Shown here one piece after another: positions 32,983-38,081 of a stretch of DNA of 38,081 bases. The notes under the pieces were generated by a model. It saw only the letters and a list, made by a program, of their open reading frames with translations, made no database searches and was not told the origin of the DNA. The position numbers and the translations under genes were made by a program. The DNA is taken from the NCBI RefSeq assembly GCF_900110035.1, contig NZ_FOCF01000014.1, positions 1-38,081 of the forward strand, read 5' to 3'. The DNA is from Sphingomonas gellani (lineage in GTDB: Bacteria > Pseudomonadota > Alphaproteobacteria > Sphingomonadales > Sphingomonadaceae). Each line of letters opens with the position of its first letter. Position 1 is the first letter of the stretch.

Positions 32983-33918
32983 ATGAAACTGATGACCGGC
33001 AACTCGAACCTGCCGCTCGCCCGCGCGGTGGCCGATTATTGCGACCTGCCGCTGACCGAGGCGCTGGTCCGCCGCTTCGCCGACGAGGAAATCTTTGTCG
33101 AGATCCAGGAAAACGTCCGCGGCGAGGACGTGTTCGTGATCCAGTCGACCGGATATCCGGCCAACGACAATCTCATGGAATTGCTGATCATGATCGATGC
33201 GCTGAAACGCGCGTCGGCGCGGCGCATCACGGCGGTCGTCCCCTATCTCGGCTATGCGCGCCAGGACCGCAAACCCGGACCGCGTACGCCCATCTCGGCG
33301 AAGCTGGTCGCGAACCTGATCACCGTGGCGGGTGCCGACCGGGTCTTGTCGGTCGACCTGCATGCCGGCCAGATCCAGGGTTTCTTCGATATCCCGACCG
33401 ACAACCTCTACGCCGCGCCGGTGATGTCGGCCGACATCCGCGCGCGGTTCCAGGGCAAGAACCTGATGGTCGTGTCCCCCGACGTGGGCGGCGTGGTGCG
33501 CGCGCGCGTGCTGGCCAAGCGGCTGCACAACGCGCCGCTCGCCATCGTCGACAAACGGCGTGAGCGTGCCGGCGAGTCGGAGGTGATGAACATCATCGGC
33601 GACGTCGAGGGGCGTTTCTGCGTGCTGGTCGACGACATCGTCGATTCGGCGGGTACGCTGTGCAACGCGGCGGCGGCGCTGCGCGAAGCGGGTGCGGAGG
33701 ACGTTGTCGCCTATGTCACGCACGGCGTGCTGTCCGGCGGCGCGGTGGCGCGGGTCAAGGGCTCGGCGCTGTCCGAACTCGTCATCACCGATTCGCTCGG
33801 CAATCACGACATGATCGGCGCGGACACCAAGATCCGCCACCTGCCGATCGCGCCGCTATTGGGTGAGGCGATCAAGCGCATCGCGGACGAGACCAGCGTC
33901 AGCAGCCTGTTCGATTGA
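32983..33918 (+). CDS. prs: Ribose-phosphate pyrophosphokinase (PRPP synthetase)
   Basis: Makes PRPP from ribose 5-phosphate and ATP for nucleotide, histidine and tryptophan synthesis. The 311-residue class I enzyme begins MKLMTGNSNLPLA. It has FADEEIFVEIQENVRG, YLGYARQDRK, DLHAGQIQGFF, the catalytic K191 in VDKRRERAGES and the PRPP loop VDDIVDSAGT (216-225). I choose ATG 32983; GGAG lies 12 bases upstream, rather far. An in-frame TTG at 32965 is less likely because MKLMTGNSN is the conserved N-terminus. A stable hairpin follows the stop. Confidence 0.96.
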   Translation: MKLMTGNSNLPLARAVADYCDLPLTEALVRRFADEEIFVEIQENVRGEDVFVIQSTGYPANDNLMELLIMIDALKRASARRITAVVPYLGYARQDRKPGPRTPISAKLVANLITVAGADRVLSVDLHAGQIQGFFDIPTDNLYAAPVMSADIRARFQGKNLMVVSPDVGGVVRARVLAKRLHNAPLAIVDKRRERAGESEVMNIIGDVEGRFCVLVDDIVDSAGTLCNAAAALREAGAEDVVAYVTHGVLSGGAVARVKGSALSELVITDSLGNHDMIGADTKIRHLPIAPLLGEAIKRIADETSVSSLFD

Positions 33919-33932
33919 GTTCGGGTCGTTGG

Positions 33933-33954
33933 AGCGCGTCGGCAGCGACGCGCT
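33933..33954 (+). terminator. Stable hairpin after prs
   Basis: AGCGCGTCG-GCAG-CGACGCGCT is a perfect 9-bp stem with a 4-base loop, 14 bases after the prs stop. It lacks a T-run, so it may protect the 3' end or support a weak terminator. The remaining bases to 34088 show nothing else I can name. Confidence 0.5.
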
Positions 33955-34088
33955 GAACGCTGCGGTTCGGGCTCATCCGACGAAGCCGTGCGGTCATGTC
34001 CGCTGAACGTCTGGTAGAGGGGCCATGCGGCCACTCGCCGGCTCGATAAACGGTCGCGCTGCGCTAACCGGTTCCGGCGATGCGGAGC

Positions 34089-34418
34089 CTAACGATTACC
34101 CAGCGCGACGATGTGGTCGAACACCGCCGGATGCAGCGGCTTGGCGAAGGCGCAGCCGTAGCGGACCTTGTCGCGCCACGCGACCACCGCTTCCAGGGAG
34201 GCCATGCCGGGCAGCGTCAGCCAGACCACCGTGCCGGGCCACAGCGTGAAGCTGGTTTCCGCCCGGAAACCCGACTGCGACAGGTCCACCACGTCGATCT
34301 CGAAACGCGTCTGGCCGCGATCGCGCAGATGCGCGCGCATCTTGACCGCACGACGCAGCGCTTGGCGGTGTTCACCTTCGACCGGCGTGAAAGGCGGATT
34401 GAAAGTCGGGTTTTCCAT
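34089..34418 (-). CDS. PilZ-domain protein
   Basis: A 109-residue single PilZ domain, a cyclic-di-GMP receptor fold. The binding motifs are RxxxR (RQALR, residues 18-22) and DxSxxG (DLSQSG, 45-50), with the expected spacing. The beta-barrel continues through WPGTVVWLTLPGMASLEAVVAWRDK to YGCAFAKPL. I start at ATG 34418 (MENPTFNPPF); a GTG at 34472 would overlap crtZ. It is 26 bp downstream of crtZ on the same strand. Its output is unknown: single-domain PilZ proteins act through partner proteins. Confidence 0.85.
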   Translation of the reverse strand: MENPTFNPPFTPVEGEHRQALRRAVKMRAHLRDRGQTRFEIDVVDLSQSGFRAETSFTLWPGTVVWLTLPGMASLEAVVAWRDKVRYGCAFAKPLHPAVFDHIVALGNR

Positions 34419-34443
34419 GCCGCCCGCGATACAGCGTAATTGG

Positions 34444-34968
34444 TTACCGTTCCGATAACATCTGGTCGACACGCGCAGCCGGCGCGCGCACCCCGGCGCG
34501 GTTGCGCTGCTTCAGCTGCGCCTTCAGCGACTCCGGCGATGGCGCGACCAGAAAGCCGAAGCTGACATTGCCCTCGCGCGTCTCCACCACATGGTGCAGC
34601 CGGTGCGCCTGCACGATCCGCTTCATGTACGTGGAGCGTGGCAGGTAGCGGGTCGGCACGCGCTTGTGCACGATGATGTCGTGGAATCCGAAATAGATCG
34701 CACCGTATGCGGCGATGCCCGCACCGATCCAGGCCCAGCCCGGCCACCAGCCCAGCTGCACCCCGCCAAGAAGCAGCACGAACGACGGCACCGCGAAGAT
34801 CGCGGCATACAGGTCGTTCAGTTCCCAATTGCCGGTACGCGGCCGGTGGTGGCTCTTGTGCAGGAACCAGCCCGGCCCGTGCATGATCCAGCGGTGCGCG
34901 CCATAGGCGAATCCCTCCATCCCGATAACGGTCAGGACGAACAACAGGATTCCCAGCGGCCAGCTCAT
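34444..34968 (-). CDS. crtZ: Beta-carotene hydroxylase CrtZ
   Basis: Membrane di-iron hydroxylase adding 3-OH groups to beta-ionone rings, a step toward zeaxanthin and the nostoxanthin-type pigments of Sphingomonas. The 174 residues carry all histidine boxes: H25-x4-H30, H37-x2-HH41, H96-x4-H101 and H122-x2-HH126, between hydrophobic helices (PLGILLFVLTVIG, FAVPSFVLLLGGV, WIGAGIAAYGAIYF). The histidine spacing matches CrtZ rather than broader sterol desaturases. I choose ATG 34968; GTG 34974 is an alternative. Other crt genes are not in the window. Confidence 0.9.
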   Translation of the reverse strand: MSWPLGILLFVLTVIGMEGFAYGAHRWIMHGPGWFLHKSHHRPRTGNWELNDLYAAIFAVPSFVLLLGGVQLGWWPGWAWIGAGIAAYGAIYFGFHDIIVHKRVPTRYLPRSTYMKRIVQAHRLHHVVETREGNVSFGFLVAPSPESLKAQLKQRNRAGVRAPAARVDQMLSER

Positions 34969-35008
34969 GTCCACGCATATAGGCGCGATCCGCGCGGCGC
35001 GCGAGGCG

Positions 35009-35018
35009 GGACATGTCC
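35009..35018. promoter_or_regulatory. 10-bp palindrome between crtZ and sucC
   Basis: GGACATGTCC is a perfect palindrome in the divergent promoter region, 40 bp before crtZ and 74 bp before sucC. Its half-site GGACA also occurs in the hemA palindrome, but with different spacing. Confidence 0.3.
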
Positions 35019-35091
35019 GGGGTGGATTCGGTGATGCTGCTGTGCAAAAGGCACTGCAAACCTCCGATCTTGTCCGAAAGGCTCAGGCCCC

Positions 35092-36291
<1,200 letters not shown>

Positions 36292-36316
36292 GCCTTTTCG
36301 ATCGCGTCGATCGTTG

Positions 36317-36354
36317 AAGGGGCTCGGGCGGCGACGTCCGGGCCCTTTCGCTTT
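36317..36354 (+). terminator. Rho-independent terminator after sucC
   Basis: AAGGGGCTCGG (36317-36327) pairs with CCGGGCCCTTT (36338-36348) in an 11-bp stem that includes two G-T wobbles, followed by the T-rich CGCTTT. It lies 25 bases after the sucC stop. Confidence 0.7.
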
Positions 36355-36367
36355 GAAGACCTGTGAA

Positions 36368-36391
36368 CCCGGCCGCTTCGAGCCGGCCGGG
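36368..36391 (+). promoter_or_regulatory. Hairpin in the etfB leader, next to the ribosome binding site
   Basis: CCCGGCC and GGCCGGG pair, with an inner GCT/AGC stem, a bulged C and a TCG loop. The hairpin ends two bases before the AAAGGA ribosome binding site of etfB. It could be a second terminator stem or a translation-affecting leader element. Confidence 0.45.
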
Positions 36392-36405
36392 CAAAGGATG
36401 ACGTC

Positions 36406-37155
36406 ATGAAGCTGCTGGTACCTGTGAAGCGGGTGTTGGACTACAACGTGAAGCCGCGTGTGAAGGCGGACGGGTCTGGTGTGGACCTGTCGAACGTGAA
36501 GATGAGCATGAACCCGTTCGACGAGATCGCGGTGGAGGAGGCGATCCGCCTGCGCGAGAAGTCGGGCGGGGGCGAGATCGTGGTGGTGTCGATCGGCGAG
36601 GCGAAGGCGCAGGAGACGCTGCGCACCGCCTTGGCGATGGGTGCGGACCGCGCGATCCTGGTCGTGGCGGAGCAGAAGGTGGAGCCGCTGGGCGTCGCCA
36701 AGCTGTTGCAGGCGATCGTGGCGGAGGAGAGCCCGGACCTGGTGATCCTGGGCAAGCAGGCGATCGACGACGACATGGGCCAGACGGGCCAGATGCTCGC
36801 CGGCCTGCTCGGCTGGGGGCAGGGCACGTTCGCCAGCAAGGTCGAGGTGGCGGACGGCAAGGTGGCGGTGACGCGTGAGGTCGATGGCGGGCTGGAGACG
36901 GTCAGCCTGACGCTGCCCGCGATCGTCACCACCGACCTGCGCCTGAACGAGCCGCGCTATGCCTCGCTGCCCAACATCATGAAGGCGAAGGCCAAGCCGC
37001 TCGCGAACAAGACCCCGGCCGATTACGGCGTCGACGTGGCGCCCAGGCTGGAGACGCTGAAGGTGGTCGAACCGGGCAAGCGCCAGGCGGGCGTGGTGGT
37101 CGCGAATGTCGACGAACTGGTCATGAAGCTGCAGGCGATGGGGATTGCGAAGTGA
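36406..37155 (+). CDS. etfB: Electron transfer flavoprotein beta subunit
   Basis: EtfB with EtfA accepts electrons from acyl-CoA and other dehydrogenases and passes them to ETF:ubiquinone oxidoreductase. The 249 residues start MKLLVPVKRVLDYNVK. They contain the AMP-binding region (IVVVSIGEAKAQETLRTALAMGADRAI) and the DDDMGQTGQMLAGLLGW segment. The recognition-loop signature LRLNEPRYASLPNIMKAKAKP is also present. AAAGGA lies 7 bases before ATG 36406. The stop overlaps the etfA start (GTGA). Its features match the housekeeping ETF rather than the nitrogen-fixation FixA type. Confidence 0.96.
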   Translation: MKLLVPVKRVLDYNVKPRVKADGSGVDLSNVKMSMNPFDEIAVEEAIRLREKSGGGEIVVVSIGEAKAQETLRTALAMGADRAILVVAEQKVEPLGVAKLLQAIVAEESPDLVILGKQAIDDDMGQTGQMLAGLLGWGQGTFASKVEVADGKVAVTREVDGGLETVSLTLPAIVTTDLRLNEPRYASLPNIMKAKAKPLANKTPADYGVDVAPRLETLKVVEPGKRQAGVVVANVDELVMKLQAMGIAK

Positions 37156-38081
37156 AGACGCTGGTCTGGGTCGAGCATGACGGCGGCGCCGTGAAGGACG
37201 CGACGCTGGCGGCGGTCACGGCCGCGGCGAAGCTGGGCGAGGTGCACCTGCTGGTCGCCGGCCAGGGTGTCGACGGCGTGGCGCAAGCCGCCGCCAGCAT
37301 CGCGGGCGTGGGCAAGGTGCATGTCGCGGACGACGCGGCGTACGCGCATGCGCTGGCGGAGAATGTCGCGCCGCTCGCGGCCGATCTGATGGGCCATCAC
37401 GACGCGTTCGTGGTGCCCGCGACCACCACGGGCCGCAACATCGCGCCGCGTGTCGCCGCGCTGATCGACGTGCAGCAGGTCAGCGACATCCTGTCGGTGG
37501 AGGGACCCGACACCTTCACCCGCCCGATCTATGCCGGCAACGCGATCGCGACCGTCAGGACGCGTGACGCCAAGCTGGTGGTGACGGTGCGCACCACCGC
37601 CTTCGCCAAGGCGGACGCGCAGGGCGGCACGGGCACGGTGGAGGCGGTGTCCTCGACCGGCGACAAGAGCCTGTCCAGCCATGTCTCCTCCGAGATGGCG
37701 GAGAATGCGCGGCCGGAGCTGACCAGCGCCAAGATCATCGTCTCGGGCGGCCGCGCGCTCGGCTCGGGCGAGAAGTTCGCCGAGCTGATCGAGCCGCTGG
37801 CCGACAAGCTGGGCGCCGGCATTGGCGCCTCCCGCGCGGCGGTGGACGCAGGCTATGTGCCCAACGACTATCAGGTCGGCCAGACCGGCAAGATCGTCGC
37901 ACCCGAAGTCTATGTCGCGGTCGGCATCTCCGGCGCGATCCAGCATCTGGCGGGCATGAAGGATAGCAAGGTCATCGTCGCCATCAACAAGGATGCCGAC
38001 GCCCCCATCTTCCAGGTCGCCGATATCGGTCTGGTCGGCGACCTCTTCACCCTGATCCCCGAACTGACAAGCAAGCTGTGA
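37152..38081 (+). CDS. etfA: Electron transfer flavoprotein alpha subunit
   Basis: Large ETF subunit holding the redox FAD. The 309 residues begin at GTG 37152, overlapping etfB by 4 bp, and the stop is the last codon of the window, so the gene is complete. The N-terminal domain is followed by the C-terminal FAD domain with SGGRALGSGEKF, GASRAAVDAGYVPNDYQVGQTG, VGISGAIQHLAGM and AINKDADAPIFQVADIGLVGD. These match the general bacterial EtfA. The pair is encoded directly after sucC. Confidence 0.96.
   Translation: MKTLVWVEHDGGAVKDATLAAVTAAAKLGEVHLLVAGQGVDGVAQAAASIAGVGKVHVADDAAYAHALAENVAPLAADLMGHHDAFVVPATTTGRNIAPRVAALIDVQQVSDILSVEGPDTFTRPIYAGNAIATVRTRDAKLVVTVRTTAFAKADAQGGTGTVEAVSSTGDKSLSSHVSSEMAENARPELTSAKIIVSGGRALGSGEKFAELIEPLADKLGAGIGASRAAVDAGYVPNDYQVGQTGKIVAPEVYVAVGISGAIQHLAGMKDSKVIVAINKDADAPIFQVADIGLVGDLFTLIPELTSKL

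Noticed and set aside
32857..34088. tRNA or small RNA gene around prs
   Set aside because: No cloverleaf with a TTCGANTC-type T-arm could be found. The stable hairpin after prs is better explained as a transcript end.

Overview
The window reads as chromosomal DNA of an alphaproteobacterium of the order Sphingomonadales, most likely Sphingomonas or a close relative. The support is high GC with a strong GC3 bias, a MipZ division ATPase, CarD, an HWE-type histidine kinase, a COQ9-family protein, a CrtZ-type carotenoid hydroxylase, a SUV3-like helicase, and a hisC-tyrA pair like the one known from Zymomonas. I find 41 protein genes, packed tightly with many 1-14 bp overlaps. I see no tRNA, rRNA, CRISPR array, insertion sequence, prophage or attachment site. 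The only truncated gene is hemA, cut by the left edge. No stretch over 300 bases lacks a gene; the largest gap is 9264-9491.

Layout. 1-6135: hemA and murI on the minus strand, diverging from plsY-dprA-topA (membrane lipid synthesis, DNA uptake processing, DNA supercoiling). 6201-8648: a Sel1-repeat protein and panC on minus, diverging from mipZ plus an overlapping membrane-anchored J-domain protein. 8730-12735: on minus, SUV3-like helicase, S4 RNA-binding protein, 7Fe ferredoxin FdxA and CarD. 12911-14404: a membrane-anchored M23 peptidase. 14432-16452: hisC-tyrA on minus. 16631-19997: a PAS/winged-helix regulator, then metX-GNAT-metW and a single-domain response regulator on plus. 20041-24298: feoA-feoB-ssb-HWE kinase on minus, tail to tail with the response regulator. 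24365-26013: an EamA transporter and COQ9 on minus; 26070-27143: an Old Yellow Enzyme on plus. 27163-30654: a riboflavin operon (small membrane protein, ribD, ribE, a RibB with a degenerate GTP cyclohydrolase II domain, ribH). 30722-32856: tonB and gltX on minus. 32983-33918: prs on plus. 34089-34968: pilZ and crtZ on minus. 35092-38081: sucC, etfB, etfA on plus.

How the genes work together. Most are housekeeping: heme, peptidoglycan precursor, pantothenate, methionine, histidine/tyrosine, riboflavin and PRPP synthesis, ubiquinone support, TCA cycle and electron transfer. ribD, ribE, ribB and ribH cover riboflavin synthesis except an active GTP cyclohydrolase II, which must lie elsewhere. metX and metW form the homoserine acylation unit. 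FeoAB imports ferrous iron, and a Fur-box-like site sits directly before feoA.

I see no clear new defence or mobile system. The points most worth a second look are: three inverted repeats packed into 80 bp before the PAS/winged-helix gene; an HWE kinase cotranscribed with ssb and feoAB and facing a single-domain response regulator that has a GGAAC-N17-GTT element; the RibB fusion with a decayed second domain; the mipZ/J-domain overlap; an unknown membrane protein at the head of the riboflavin operon; and palindromes before hemA and between crtZ and sucC.
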